Assembly: GCF_963662255.1 (NCBI RefSeq)
Contig: NC_085073.1
Location: forward strand, 1-64,000
Direction of reading: 5' to 3'
Source: Cinclus cinclus
Lineage: Eukaryota; Chordata; Aves; Passeriformes; Cinclidae
DNA: 64,000 bases
The notes beneath the pieces are model-generated. The model ran no database searches, was not told the DNA's origin, and saw only the letters and a list, made by a program, of their open reading frames with translations. A program made the translations under genes and the position numbers. Positions 24,435 through 38,290 of this stretch are shown in pieces (the stretch's first letter is position 1; each line of letters starts with the position of its first letter).

Positions 24435-25974
24435 GTAACAATGGTTCCTTGCTTCTCTTAACCTCTGTGGTGTCACAATGCATCCCATGCCATTTTAGGC
24501 CACTTGATGTCACAATGAATCATTTGATTCTTGGCCTCCATGGTGTCATAATGGTTCCTTGTTTCTATTGGGCCCCATGCTGTCACAATTCATCCCTGGC
24601 CCTTTTACGCCCCCTGGTGTCAAATGGGATCCTGGGATTATTAGCCTCCATTGGGTCACAATGGATCCTTGCTTCTCTTAACCCCTGTGGTGTCACAATG
24701 CATCCCATGCCCTTTTAGGCCACTTGATGTCACAATGAATCATTTGATTCTTGGCCTCCATGGTGACATAATAGATCCTTGCTTCTATTGGTCCCGGTGC
24801 TGTAACAATCCATCCCTGGCCATTTTAGGCCCCCTGGTGTCACAAGGGATCATTAGATTGTTAGCCTGCATTGGGTCACAATGGTTCCTTGCTTCTCTTA
24901 GGCCCTGTGGTGTCACAATGCATCCCATGCCCTTTTAGGCCACTTGGTGTTACAATGAATCATTTGAGTCTTGGTCTCTATTGTGTCATAATATTTCCAT
25001 GTTTTTATTGTGCCCCATGCTTTCACAATTCATCCCTGGCCCTATTGCAAACCCTGGTGTCACAATGGATCATTAGATTGTTAACCTGCATTGGGTCACA
25101 ATGGTTCCTTGCTTCTCTTAACCTCTGTGGTGTCACAATGCATTCCAAGCCCTTTTAGGCCACTTGGTCTTACAATGAACAATTTGATTCTTGGCCTCCA
25201 TGGTGGCATAATTGTACCAGATTTTAATTGGGCCCCATGCTTTCACAATTCATCCCTGGCCCTTTTAGGCCCATTGGTGTCACAAGGGACCATTAGATTG
25301 TTAGCCTCCATTAGGTAACAATGGTTCCATGCTTCTCTTAACCTCTGTGGTGTCACAATGCATTCCATGCCATTTTAGGCCACTTGATGTCACAATGAAT
25401 CATTTGATTCTTGGCCTCCATGGTGGCATAATTGTACCAGGTTTTAATTGGGCCCCATGCTTTCACAATTCATCCCTGGCCCTTTTAGGCCCATTGGTGT
25501 CACAAGGGACCATTAGATTGTTAGCCTCCATTGGGTAACAATGGTTCCTTGCTTCTCTTAACCTCTGTGGTGTCACAATGCATTCCATGCCATTTTAGGC
25601 CACTTGATGTCACAATGAATCATTTGATTCTTGGCCTCCATGGTGTCATAATAGTTCCTTGTTTCTATTGGGCCCCATGCTGTCACAGTTCGTCCGTGGT
25701 CCTTTTGCACCCCCTGGTGTCAAAAGGGATTCTAAGATTGTTAGCCTGCCTTGGGTCACAAAGGATCCTTGCTTCTCTTAACCCCTGTGGTGTCACAATG
25801 CATCCCATGCCCTTTTAGGCCACTTGATGTCACAATGAATCATTTGATTTTTGGCCTCCATGGTGGCATAATTGTACCAGGTTTTAATTGGGCCCCATGC
25901 TTTCACAATTCATCCCTGGCCCTTTTAGGCCCATTGGTGTCACAAGGGACCATTAGATTGTTAGCCTCCATTGG
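24435..25974 (+). repeat. 7-mer HOR (1540 bp), copy 3
   Basis: It has the same seven monomers and carries the private base A at 25329. After it, an A monomer with TTCTTAGCC starts a different block. Confidence 0.88.
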
Positions 25975-28392
25975 GTAACAATGGTTCCTTGCTTCTCTTA
26001 ACCTCTGTGGTGTCACAATGCATCCCATGCCATTTTAGGCCACTTGATGTCACAATGAATCATTTGATTCTTAGCCTCCATGGTGTCATAATGGTTCCTT
26101 GTTTCTATTGGGCCCCATGCTGTCACAATTCATCCCTGGCCCTTTTACGCCCCCTGGTGTCAAATGGGATCCTGGGATTATTAGCCTCCATTGGGTCACA
26201 ATGGATCCTTGCTTCTCTTAACCCCTGTGGTGTCACAATGCATCCCATGCCCTTTTAGGCCACTTGATGTCACAATGAATCATTTGATTCTTGGCCTCCA
26301 TGGTGACATAATAGATCCTTGCTTCTATTGGTCCCGGTGCTGTAACAATCCATCCCTGGCCATTTTAGGCCCCCTGGTGTCACAAGGGATCATTAGATTT
26401 TTAGCCTGCATTGGGTCACAATGGTTCCTTGCTTCTCTTAGCCCCTGTGGTGTCACAATGCATCCCATGCCCTTTTAGGCCACTTGGTGTTACAATGAAT
26501 CATTTGAGTCTTGGTCTCTATTGTGTCATAATATTTCCATGTTTTTATTGTGCCCCATGCTTTCACAATTCATCCCTGGCCCTATTGCAAACCCTGGTGT
26601 CACAATGGATCATTAGATTGTTAACCTGCATTGGGTCACAATGGTTCCTTGCTTCTCTTAACCTCTGTGGTGTCACAATGCATTCCAAGCCCTTTTAGGC
26701 CACTTGGTCTTACAATGAACCATTTGATTCTTGGCCTCCATGGTGGCATAATTGTACCAGGTTTTAATTGGGCCCCATGCTTTCACAATTCATCCCTGGC
26801 CCTTTTAGGCCCATTGGTGTCACAAGGGACCATTAGATTGTTAGCCTCCATTAGGTAACAATGGTTCCTTGCTTCTCTTAACCTCTGTGGTGTCACAATG
26901 CATTCCATGCCATTTTAGGCCACTTGATGTCACAATGAATCATTTGATTCTTGGCCTCCATGGTGTCATAATAGTTCCTTGTTTCTATTGGGCCCCATGC
27001 TGTCACAGTTCGTCCGTGGTCCTTTTGCACCCCCTGGTGTCAAAAGGGATTCTAAGATTGTTAGCCTGCCTTGGGTCACAAAGGATCCTTGCTTCTCTTA
27101 ACCCCTGTGGTGTCACAATGCATCCCATGCCCTTTTAGGCCACTTGATGTCACAATGAATCATTTGATTTTTGGCCTCCATGGTGGCATAATTGTACCAG
27201 GTTTTAATTGGGCCCCATGCTTTCACAATTCATCCCTGGCCGTTTTAGGCCCATTGGTGTCACAAGGGACCATTAGATTGTTAGCCTCCATTGGGTAACA
27301 ATGGTTCCTTGCTTCTCTTAACCTCTGTGGTGTCACAATGCATTCCATGCCATTTTAGGCCACTTGATGTCACAATGAATCATTTGATTCTTGGCCTCCA
27401 TGGTGTCATAATGGTTCCTTGTTTCTATTGGTCCCCATGCTGTCACAATTCATCCCTGGCCCTTTTACGCCCCCTGGTGTCAAATGGGATCCTGGGATTA
27501 TTAGCCTCCATTGGGTCACAATGGATCCTTGCTTCTCTTAACCCCTGTGGTGTCACAATGCATCCCATGCCCTTTTAGGCCACTTGATGTCAATGAATCA
27601 TTTGATTCTTGGCCTCCATGGTGACATAATAGATCCTTGCTTCTATAGGTCCCGGTGCGGTAACAATCCATCCCTGGCCATTTTAGGCCCCCTGGTGTCA
27701 CAAGGGATCATTAGATTGTTAGCCTGCATTGGGTCACAATGATTCCTTGCTTCTCTTAGGCCCTGTGGTGTCACAATGCATCCCATGCCCTTTTAGGCCA
27801 CTTGGTGTTACAATGAATCATTTGAGTCTTGGTCTCTATTGTGTCATAATATTTCCATGTTTTTATTGTGCCCCATGCTTTCACAATTCATCCCTGGCCC
27901 TATTGCAAACCCTGGTGTCACAATGGATCATTAGATTGTTAACCTGCATTGGGTCACAATGGTTCCTTGCTTCTCTTAACCTCTGTGGTGTCACAATGCA
28001 TTCCAAGCCCTTTTAGGCCACTTGGTCTTACAATGAACCATTTGATTCTTGGCCTTCATGGTGTCATAATGGTTCCTTGCTTCTATAGGTCCCCATGCTG
28101 TCACAGTTCATCCGTGGTCCTTTTGCACCCCCTGGTGTCAAAAGGGATTCTAAGATTGTTAGCCTGCCTTGGGTCACAATGGTTCCTTGCTTCTCTTAAC
28201 CCCTGTGGTGTCACAATGCATCCCATGCCCTTTTAGGCCACTTGATGTCACAATGAATCATTTGATTTTTGGCCTCCATGGTGGCATAATTGTACCAGGT
28301 TTTAATTGGGCCCCATGCTTTCACAATTCATCCCTGGCCCTTTTAGGCCCATTGGTGTCACAAGGGACCATTAGATTGTTAGCCTCCATTGG
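25975..28392 (+). repeat. 11-mer HOR (2418 bp), copy 3
   Basis: The order A-B-C-D-F-G-A-B'-C-D'-G' returns, without E. It matches 5967-8384 at a constant offset of 20008, including the B' deletion (27589 against 7581) and GTGCGGTAAC in B'. It therefore resembles the far-left 11-mer more than the 12-mers beside it. Confidence 0.78.
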
Positions 28393-29932
28393 GTAACAAT
28401 GGTTCCTTGCTTCTCTTAACCTCTGTGGTGTCACAATGCATCCCATGCCATTTTAGGCCACTTGATGTCACAATGAATCATTTGATTCTTGGCCTCCATG
28501 GTGTCATAATGGTTCCTTGTTTCTATTGGGCCCCATGCTGTCACAATTCATCCCTGGCCCTTTTACGCCCCCTGGTGTCAAATGGGATCCTGGGATTATT
28601 AGCCTCCATTGGGTCACAATGGATCCTTGCTTCTCTTAACCCCTGTGCTGTCACAATGCATCCCATGCCCTTTTAGGCCACTTGATGTCACAATGAATCA
28701 TTTGATTCTTGGCCTCCATGGTGACATAATAGATCCTTGCTTCTATTGGTCCCGGTGCTGTAACAATCCATCCCTGGCCATTTTAGGCCCCCTGGTGTCA
28801 CAAGGGATCATTAGATTGTTAGCCTGCATTGGGTCACAATGGTTCCTTGCTTCTCTTAGCCCCTGTGGTGTCACAATGCATCCCATGCCCTTTTAGGCCA
28901 CTTGGTGTTACAATGAATCATTTGAGTCTTGGTCTCTATTGTGTCATAATATTTCCATGTTTTTATTGTGCCCCATGCTTTCACAATTCATCCCTGGCCC
29001 TATTGCAAACCCTGGTGTCACAATGGATCATTAGATTGTTAACCTGCATTGGGTCACAATGGTTCCTTGCTTCTCTTAACCTCTGTGGTGTCACAATGCA
29101 TTCCAAGCCCTTTTAGGCCACTTGGTCTTACAATGAACCATTTGATTCTTGGCCTCCATGGTGGCATAATTGTACCAGGTTTTAATTGGGCCCCATGCTT
29201 TCACAATTCATCCCTGGCCCTTTTAGGCCCATTGGTGTCACAAGGGACCATTAGATTGTTAGCCTCCATTAGGTAACAATGGTTCCTTGCTTCTCTTAAC
29301 CTCTGTGGTGTCACAATGCATTCCATGCCATTTTAGGCCACTTGATGTCACAATGAATCATTTGATTCTTGGCCTCCATGGTGGCATAATTGTACCAGGT
29401 TTTAATTGGGCCCCATGCTTTCACAATTCATCCCTGGCCCTTTTAGGCCCATTGGTGTCACAAGGGACCATTAGATTGTTAGCCTCCATTGGGTAACAAT
29501 GGTTCCTTGCTTCTCTTAACCTCTGTGGTGTCACAATGCATTCCATGCCATTTTAGGCCACTTGATGTCACAATGAATCATTTGATTCTTGGCCTCCATG
29601 GTGTCATAATAGTTCCTTGTTTCTATTGGGCCCCATGCTGTCACAGTTCGTCCGTGGTCCTTTTGCACCCCCTGGTGTCAAAAGGGATTCTAAGATTGTT
29701 AGCCTGCCTTGGGTCACAAAGGATCCTTGCTTCTCTTAACCCCTGTGGTGTCACAATGCATCCCATGCCCTTTTAGGCCACTTGATGTCACAATGAATCA
29801 TTTGATTTTTGGCCTCCATGGTGGCATAATTGTACCAGGTTTTAATTGGGCCCCATGCTTTCACAATTCATCCCTGGCCCTTTTAGGCCCATTGGTGTCA
29901 CAAGGGACCATTAGATTGTTAGCCTCCATTGG
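28393..29932 (+). repeat. 7-mer module A-B-C-D-E-F-G
   Basis: This is one long module with E at 29273-29492. A carries CTGTGCTGTC, which makes the next B read differently from the 7-mers at 21-26 kb. Its D carries CCAGGTTTT instead of CCAGATTTT, so it is not a recent copy of that run. Confidence 0.75.
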
Positions 29933-31252
29933 GTAACAATGGTTCCTTGCTTCTCTTAACCTCTGTGGTGTCACAATGCATTCCATGCCATTTTAGGCCA
30001 CTTGATGTCACAATGAATCATTTGATTCTTGGCCTCCATGGTGTCATAATGGTTCCTTGTTTCTATTGGGCCCCATGCTGTCACAATTCATCCCTGGCCC
30101 TTTTACGCCCCCTGGTGTCAAATGGGATCCTGGGATTATTAGCCTCCATTGGGTCACAATGGATCCTTGCTTCTCTTAACCCCTGTGGTGTCACAATGCA
30201 TCCCATGCCCTTTTAGGCCACTTGATGTCACAATGAATCATTTGATTCTTGGCCTCCATGGTGACATAATAGATCCTTGCTTCTATTGGTCCCGGTGCTG
30301 TAACAATCCATCCCTGGCCATTTTAGGCCCCCTGGTGTCACAAGGGATCATTAGATTGTTAGCCTGCATTGGGTCACAATGGTTCCTTGCTTCTCTTAGC
30401 CCCTGTGGTGTCACAATGCATCCCATGCCCTTTTAGGCCACTTGGTGTTACAATGAATCATTTGAGTCTTGGTCTCTATTGTGTCATAATATTTCCATGT
30501 TTTTATTGTGCCCCATGCTTTCACAATTCATCCCTGGCCCTATTGCAAACCCTGGTGTCACAATGGATCATTAGATTGTTAACCTGCATTGGGTCACAAT
30601 GGTTCCTTGCTTCTCTTAACCTCTGTGGTGTCACAATGCATTCCAAGCCCTTTTAGGCCACTTGGTCTTACAATGAACCATTTGATTCTTGGCCTCCATG
30701 GTGGCATAATTGTACCAGGTTTTAATTGGGCCCCATGCTTTCACAATTCATCCCTGGCCCTTTTAGGCCCATTGGTGTCACAAGGGACCATTAGATTGTT
30801 AGCCTCCATTAGGTAACAATGGTTCCTTGCTTCTCTTAACCTCTGTGGTGTCACAATGCATTCCATGCCATTTTAGGCCACTTGATGTCACAATGAATCA
30901 TTTGATTCTTGGCCTCCATGGTGTCATAATAGTTCCTTGTTTCTATTGGGCCCCATGCTGTCGCAGTTCATCCGTGGTCCTTTTGCACCCCCTGGTGTCA
31001 AAAGGGATTCTAAGATTGTTAGCCTGCCTTGGGTCACAAAGGATCCTTGCTTCTCTTAACCCCTGTGGTGTCACAATGCATCCCATGCCCTTTTAGGCCA
31101 CTTGATGTCACAATGAATCATTTGATTTTTGGCCTCCATGGTGGCATAATTGTACCAGGTTTTAATTGGGCCCCATGCTTTCACAATTCATCCCTGGCCC
31201 TTTTAGGCCCATTGGTGTCACAAGGGACCATTAGATTGTTAGCCTCCATTGG
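29933..31252 (+). repeat. 6-mer module A-B-C-D-F-G
   Basis: This long module lacks E (1320 bp). Its F carries CTGTCGCAGTTCATCCG, a form also seen at 4795, 5675, 43495 and 48550. With its neighbours it fits an approximate 3958-bp (18-monomer) periodicity between 25.3 and 33.9 kb. Confidence 0.72.
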
Positions 31253-32350
31253 GTAACAATGGTTCCTTGCTTCTCTTAACCTCTGTGGTGTCACAATGCA
31301 TCCCATGCCATTTTAGGCCACTTGATGTCACAATGAATCATTTGATTCTTAGCCTCCATGGTGTCATAATGGTTCCTTGTTTCTATTGGGCCCCATGCTG
31401 TCACAATTCATCCCTGGCCCTTTTACGCCCCCTGGTGTCAAATGGGATCCTGGGATTATTAGCCTCCATTGGGTCACAATGGATCCTTGCTTCTCTTAAC
31501 CCCTGTGCTGTCACAATGCATCCCATGCCCTTTTAGGCCACTTGATGTCAATGAATCATTTGATTCTTGGCCTCCATGGTGACATAATAGATCCTTGCTT
31601 CTATAGGTCCCGGTGCGGTAACAATCCATCCCTGGCCATTTTAGGCCCCCTGGTGTCACAAGGGATCATTAGATTGTTAGCCTGCATTGGGTCACAATGA
31701 TTCCTTGCTTCTCTTAGGCCCTGTGGTGTCACAATGCATCCCATGCCCTTTTAGGCCACTTGGTGTTACAATGAATCATTTGAGTCTTGGTCTCTATTGT
31801 GTCATAATATTTCCATGTTTTTATTGTGCCCCATGCTTTCACAATTCATCCCTGGCCCTATTGCAAACCCTGGTGTCACAATGGATCATTAGATTGTTAA
31901 CCTGCATTGGGTCACAATGGTTCCTTGCTTCTCTTAACCTCTGTGGTGTCACAATGCATTCCAAGACCTTTTAGGCCACTTGGTCTTACAATGAACCATT
32001 TGATTCTTGGCCTTCATGGTGTCATAATGGTTCCTTGCTTCTATAGGTCCCCATGCTGTCACAGTTCATCCGTGGTCCTTTTGCACCCCCTGGTGTCAAA
32101 AGGGATTCTAAGATTGTTAGCCTGCCTTGGGTCACAATGGTTCCTTGCTTCTCTTAACCCCTGTGGTGTCACAATGCATCCCATGCCCTTTTAGGCCACT
32201 TGATGTCACAATGAATCATTTGATTTTTGGCCTCCATGGTGGCATAATTGTACCAGGTTTTAATTGGGCCCCATGCTTTCACAATTCATCCCTGGCCCTT
32301 TTAGGCCCATTGGTGTCACAAGGGACCATTAGATTGTTAGCCTCCATTGG
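31253..32350 (+). repeat. 5-mer module A-B'-C-D'-G' (1098 bp)
   Basis: This is a short module with the CA deletion at 31547, TATAGGTCCCGGTGCGG in B' and CCAAGACC in D'. It is the same form as the short modules of the 2638-bp run. Confidence 0.78.
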
Positions 32351-34990
32351 GTAACAATGGTTCCTTGCTTCTCTTAACCTCTGTGGTGTCACAATGCATT
32401 CCATGCCATTTTAGGCCACTTGATGTCACAATGAATCATTTGATTCTTGGCCTCCATGGTGTCATAATGGTTCCTTGTTTCTATTGGGCCCCATGCTGTC
32501 ACAATTCATCCCTGGCCCTTTTACGCCCCCTGGTGTCAAATGGGATCCTGGGATTATTAGCCTCCATTGGGTCACAATGGATCCTTGCTTCTCTTAACCC
32601 CTGTGCTGTCACAATGCATCCCATGCCCTTTTAGGCCACTTGATGTCACAATGAATCATTTGATTCTTGGCCTCCATGGTGACATAATAGATCCTTGCTT
32701 CTATTGGTCCCGGTGCTGTAACAATCCATCCCTGGCCATTTTAGGCCCCCTGGTGTCACAAGGGATCATTAGATTGTTAGCCTGCATTGGGTCACAATGG
32801 TTCCTTGCTTCTCTTAGCCCCTGTGGTGTCACAATGCATCCCATGCCCTTTTAGGCCACGTGGTGTTACAATGAATCATTTGAGTCTTGGTCTCTATTGT
32901 GTCATAATATTTCCATGTTTTTATTGTTCCCCATGCTTTCACAATTCATCCCTGGCCCTATTGCAAACCCTGGTGTCACAATGGATCATTAGATTGTTAA
33001 CCTGCATTGGGTCACAATGGTTCCTTGCTTCTCTTAACCTCTGTGGTGTCACAATGCATTCCAAGCCCTTTTAGGCCACTTGGTCTTACAATGAATCATT
33101 TGATTCTTGGCCTCCATGGTGGCATAATTGTACCAGGTTTTAATTGGGCCCCTTGCTTTCACAATTCATCCCTGGCCCTTTTAGGCCCATTGGTGTCACA
33201 AGGGACCATTAGATTGTTAGCCTCCATTAGGTAACAATGGTTCCTTGCTTCTCTTAACCTCTGTGGTGTCACAATGCATTCCATGCCATTTTAGGCCACT
33301 TGATGTCACAATGAATCATTTGATTCTTGGCCTCCATGGTGGCATAATTGTACCAGGTTTTAATTGGGCCCCATGCTTTCACAATTCATCCCTGGCCCTT
33401 TTAGGCCCATTGGTGTCACAAGGGACCATTAGATTGTTAGCCTCCATTGGGTAACAATGGTTCCTTGCTTCTCTTAACCTCTGTGGTGTCACAATGCATT
33501 CCATGCCATTTTAGGCCACTTGATGTCACAATGAATCATTTGATTCTTGGCCTCCATGGTGTCATAATAGTTCCTTGTTTCTATTGGGCCCCATGCTGTC
33601 ACAGTTCGTCCGTGGTCCTTTTGCACCCCCTGGTGTCAAAAGGGATTCTAAGATTGTTAGCCTGCCTTGGGTCACAAAGGATCCTTGCTTCTCTTAACCC
33701 CTGTGGTGTCACAATGCATCCCATGCCCTTTTAGGCCACTTGATGTCACAATGAATCATTTGATTTTTGGCCTCCATGGTGGCATAATTGTACCAGGTTT
33801 TAATTGGGCCCCATGCTTTCACAATTCATCCCTGGCCCTTTTAGGCCCATTGGTGTCACAAGGGACCATTAGATTGTTAGCCTCCATTGGGTAACAATGG
33901 TTCCTTGCTTCTCTTAACCTCTGTGGTGTCACAATGCATTCCATGCCATTTTAGGCCACTTGATGTCACAATGAATCATTTGATTCTTGGCCTCCATGGT
34001 GTCATAATGGTTCCTTGTTTCTATTGGGCCCCATGCTGTCACAATTCATCCCTGGCCCTTTTACGCCCCCTGGTGTCAAATGGGATCCTGGGATTATTAG
34101 CCTCCATTGGGTCACAATGGATCCTTGCTTCTCTTAACCCCTGTGGTGTCACAATGCATCCCATGCCCTTTTAGGCCACTTGATGTCACAATGAATCATT
34201 TGATTCTTGGCCTCCATGGTGACATAATAGATCCTTGCTTCTATTGGTCCCGGTGCTGTAACAATCCATCCCTGGCCATTTTAGGCCCCCTGGTGTCACA
34301 AGGGATCATTAGATTGTTAGCCTGCATTGGGTCACAATGATTCCTTGCTTCTCTTAGGCCCTGTGGTGTCACAATGCATCCCATGCCCTTTTAGGCCACT
34401 TGGTGTTACAATGAATCATTTGAGTCTTGGTCTCTATTGTGTCATAATATTTCCATGTTTTTATTGTGCCCCATGCTTTCACAATTCATCCCTGGCCCTA
34501 TTGCAAACCCTGGTGTCACAATGGATCATTAGATTGTTAACCTGCATTGGGTCACAATGGTTCCTTGCTTCTCTTAACCTCTGTGGTGTCACAATGCATT
34601 CCAAGCCCTTTTAGGCCACTTGGTCTTACAATGAACCATTTGATTCTTGGCCTTCATGGTGTCATAATGGTTCCTTGCTTCTATAGGTCCCCATGCTGTC
34701 ACAGTTCATCCGTGGTCCTTTTGCACCCCCTGGTGTCAAAAGGGATTCTAAGATTGTTAGCCTGCCTTGGGTCACAATGGTTCCTTGCTTCTCTTAACCC
34801 CTGTGGTGTCACAATGCATCCCATGCCCTTTTAGGCCACTTGATGTCACAATGAATCATTTGATTTTTGGCCTCCATGGTGGCATAATTGTACCAGGTTT
34901 TAATTGGGCCCCATGCTTTCACAATTCATCCCTGGCCCTTTTAGGCCCATTGGTGTCACAAGGGACCATTAGATTGTTAGCCTCCATTGG
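32351..34990 (+). repeat. 12-mer HOR without the 2-bp deletion (2640 bp)
   Basis: The order is A-B-C-D-E-F-G-A-B-C-D'-G'. The second B is full length, so the block is 2640 rather than 2638 bp. It shares rare changes with the next block: T at 32928 (TTATTGTTCC) and T at 33153 (CCCCTTGCTTTC), repeated at 35568 and 35793, exactly 2640 bp on. Confidence 0.8.
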
Positions 34991-36530
34991 GTAACAATGG
35001 TTCCTTGCTTCTCTTAACCTCTGTGGTGTCACAATGCATCCCATGCCATTTTAGGCCACTTGATGTCACAATGAATCATTTGATTCTTGGCCTCCATGGT
35101 GTCATAATGGTTCCTTGTTTCTATTGGGCCCCATGCTGTCACAATTCATCCCTGGCCCTTTTACGCCCCCTGGTGTCAAATGGGATCCTGGGATTATTAG
35201 CCTCCATTGGGTCACAATGGATCCTTGCTTCTCTTAACCCCTGTGCTGTCACAATGCATCCCATGCCCTTTTAGGCCACTTGATGTCACAATGAATCATT
35301 TGATTCTTGGCCTCCATGGTGACATAATAGATCCTTGCTTCTATTGGTCCCGGTGCTGTAACAATCCATCCCTGGCCATTTTAGGCCCCCTGGTGTCACA
35401 AGGGATCATTAGATTGTTAGCCTGCATTGGGTCACAATGGTTCCTTGCTTCTCTTAGCCCCTGTGGTGTCACAATGCATCCCATGCCCTTTTAGGCCACT
35501 TGGTGTTACAATGAATCATTTGAGTCTTGGTCTCTATTGTGTCATAATATTTCCATGTTTTTATTGTTCCCCATGCTTTCACAATTCATCCCTGGCCCTA
35601 TTGCAAACCCTGGTGTCACAATGGATCATTAGATTGTTAACCTGCATTGGGTCACAATGGTTCCTTGCTTCTCTTAACCTCTGTGGTGTCACAATGCATT
35701 CCAAGCCCTTTTAGGCCACTTGGTCTTACAATGAATCATTTGATTCTTGGCCTCCATGGTGGCATAATTGTACCAGGTTTTAATTGGGCCCCTTGCTTTC
35801 ACAATTCATCCCTGGCCCTTTTAGGCCCATTGGTGTCACAAGGGACCATTAGATTGTTAGCCTCCATTAGGTAACAATGGTTCCTTGCTTCTCTTAACCT
35901 CTGTGGTGTCACAATGCATTCCATGCCATTTTAGGCCACTTGATGTCACAATGAATCATTTGATTCTTGGCCTCCATGGTGGCATAATTGTACCAGGTTT
36001 TAATTGGGCCCCATGCTTTCACAATTCATCCCTGGCCCTTTTAGGCCCATTGGTGTCACAAGGGACCATTAGATTGTTAGCCTCCATTGGGTAACAATGG
36101 TTCCTTGCTTCTCTTAACCTCTGTGGTGTCACAATGCATTCCATGCCATTTTAGGCCACTTGATGTCACAATGAATCATTTGATTCTTGGCCTCCATGGT
36201 GTCATAATAGTTCCTTGTTTCTATTGGGCCCCATGCTGTCACAGTTCGTCCGTGGTCCTTTTGCACCCCCTGGTGTCAAAAGGGATTCTAAGATTGTTAG
36301 CCTGCCTTGGGTCACAAAGGATCCTTGCTTCTCTTAACCCCTGTGGTGTCACAATGCATCCCATGCCCTTTTAGGCCACTTGATGTCACAATGAATCATT
36401 TGATTTTTGGCCTCCATGGTGGCATAATTGTACCAGGTTTTAATTGGGCCCCATGCTTTCACAATTCATCCCTGGCCCTTTTAGGCCCATTGGTGTCACA
36501 AGGGACCATTAGATTGTTAGCCTCCATTGG
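34991..36530 (+). repeat. 7-mer module sharing private changes with 32351-33890
   Basis: The order is A-B-C-D-E-F-G. The paired rare bases at 35568 and 35793 show it is a tandem duplicate of the module at 32351. Confidence 0.8.
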
Positions 36531-38290
36531 GTAACAATGGTTCCTTGCTTCTCTTAACCTCTGTGGTGTCACAATGCATTCCATGCCATTTTAGGCCACT
36601 TGATGTCACAATGAATCATTTGATTCTTGGCCTCCATGGTGTCATAATGGTTCCTTGTTTCTATTGGGCCCCATGCTGTCACAATTCATCCCTGGCCCTT
36701 TTACGCCCCCTGGTGTCAAATGGGATCCTGGGATTATTAGCCTCCATTGGGTCACAATGGATCCTTGCTTCTCTTAACCCCTGTGGTGTCACAATGCATC
36801 CCATGCCCTTTTAGGCCACTTGATGTCACAATGAATCATTTGATTCTTGGCCTCCATGGTGACATAATAGATCCTTGCTTCTATTGGTCCCGGTGCTGTA
36901 ACAATCCATCCCTGGCCATTTTAGGCCCCCTGGTGTCACAAGGGATCATTAGATTGTTAGCCTGCATTGGGTCACAATGGTTCCTTGCTTCTCTTAGCCC
37001 CTGTGGTGTCACAATGCATCCCATGCCCTTTTAGGCCACTTGGTGTTACAATGAATCATTTGAGTCTTGGTCTCTATTGTGTCATAATATTTCCATGTTT
37101 TTATTGTGCCCCATGCTTTCACAATTCATCCCTGGCCCTATTGCAAACCCTGGTGTCACAATGGATCATTAGATTGTTAACCTGCATTGGGTCACAATGG
37201 TTCCTTGCTTCTCTTAACCTCTGTGGTGTCACAATGCATTCCAAGCCCTTTTAGGCCACTTGGTCTTACAATGAACCATTTGATTCTTGGCCTCCATGGT
37301 GTCATAATAGTTCCTTGTTTCTATTGGGCCCCATGCTGTCACAGTTCGTCCGTGGTCCTTTTGCACCCCCTGGTGTCAAAAGGGATTCTAAGATTGTTAG
37401 CCTGCCTTGGGTCACAAAGGATCCTTGCTTCTCTTAACCCCTGTGGTGTCACAATGCATCCCATGCCCTTTTAGGCCACTTGATGTCACAATGAATCATT
37501 TGATTTTTGGCCTCCATGGTGGCATAATTGTACCAGGTTTTAATTGGGCCCCATGCTTTCACAATTCATCCCTGGCCCTTTTAGGCCCATTGGTGTCACA
37601 AGGGACCATTAGATTGTTAGCCTCCATTGGGTAACAATGGTTCCTTGCTTCTCTTAACCTCTGTGGTGTCACAATGCATTCCATGCCATTTTAGGCCACT
37701 TGATGTCACAATGAATCATTTGATTCTTGGCCTCCATGGTGGCATAATTGTACCAGGTTTTAATTGGGCCCCATGCTTTCACAATTCATCCCTGGCCCTT
37801 TTAGGCCCATTGGTGTCACAAGGGACCATTAGATTGTTAGCCTCCATTGGGTAACAATGGTTCCTTGCTTCTCTTAACCTCTGTGGTGTCACAATGCATT
37901 CCATGCCATTTTAGGCCACTTGATGTCACAATGAATCATTTGATTCTTGGCCTCCATGGTGTCATAATAGTTCCTTGTTTCTATTGGGCCCCATGCTGTC
38001 ACAGTTCGTCCGTGGTCCTTTTGCACCCCCTGGTGTCAAAAGGGATTCTAAGATTGTTAGCCTGCCTTGGGTCACAAAGGATCCTTGCTTCTCTTAACCC
38101 CTGTGGTGTCACAATGCATCCCATGCCCTTTTAGGCCACTTGATGTCACAATGAATCATTTGATTCTTGGCCTCCATGGTGGCATAATTGTACCAGGTTT
38201 TAATTGGGCCCCATGCTTTCACAATTCATCCCTGGCCGTTTTAGGCCCATTGGTGTCACAAGGGACCATTAGATTGTTAGCCTCCATTGG
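36531..38290 (+). repeat. 8-mer block with a D/F hybrid monomer
   Basis: The order is A-B-C-(D/F)-G-E-F-G, 1760 bp. The fourth monomer, 37191-37410, begins as D and ends as F. The later G-E-F-G stretch places an E monomer at 37631-37850 after G rather than after D. The block reads like the debris of two unequal exchanges. Confidence 0.75.
37191..37410 (+). repeat. Hybrid monomer D/F
   Basis: Its first half has D features (ATTCCAAGCCC, CTTGGTCTTACAATG) and its second half has F features (CATAATAGTTCC, GTTCGTCCGTGG). The switch falls in the third subrepeat, where D and F share the same sequence (GATTCTTGGCCTCCATGG). This is the structure expected for the reciprocal (deletion) product of the exchange that made E. 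Confidence 0.8.
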
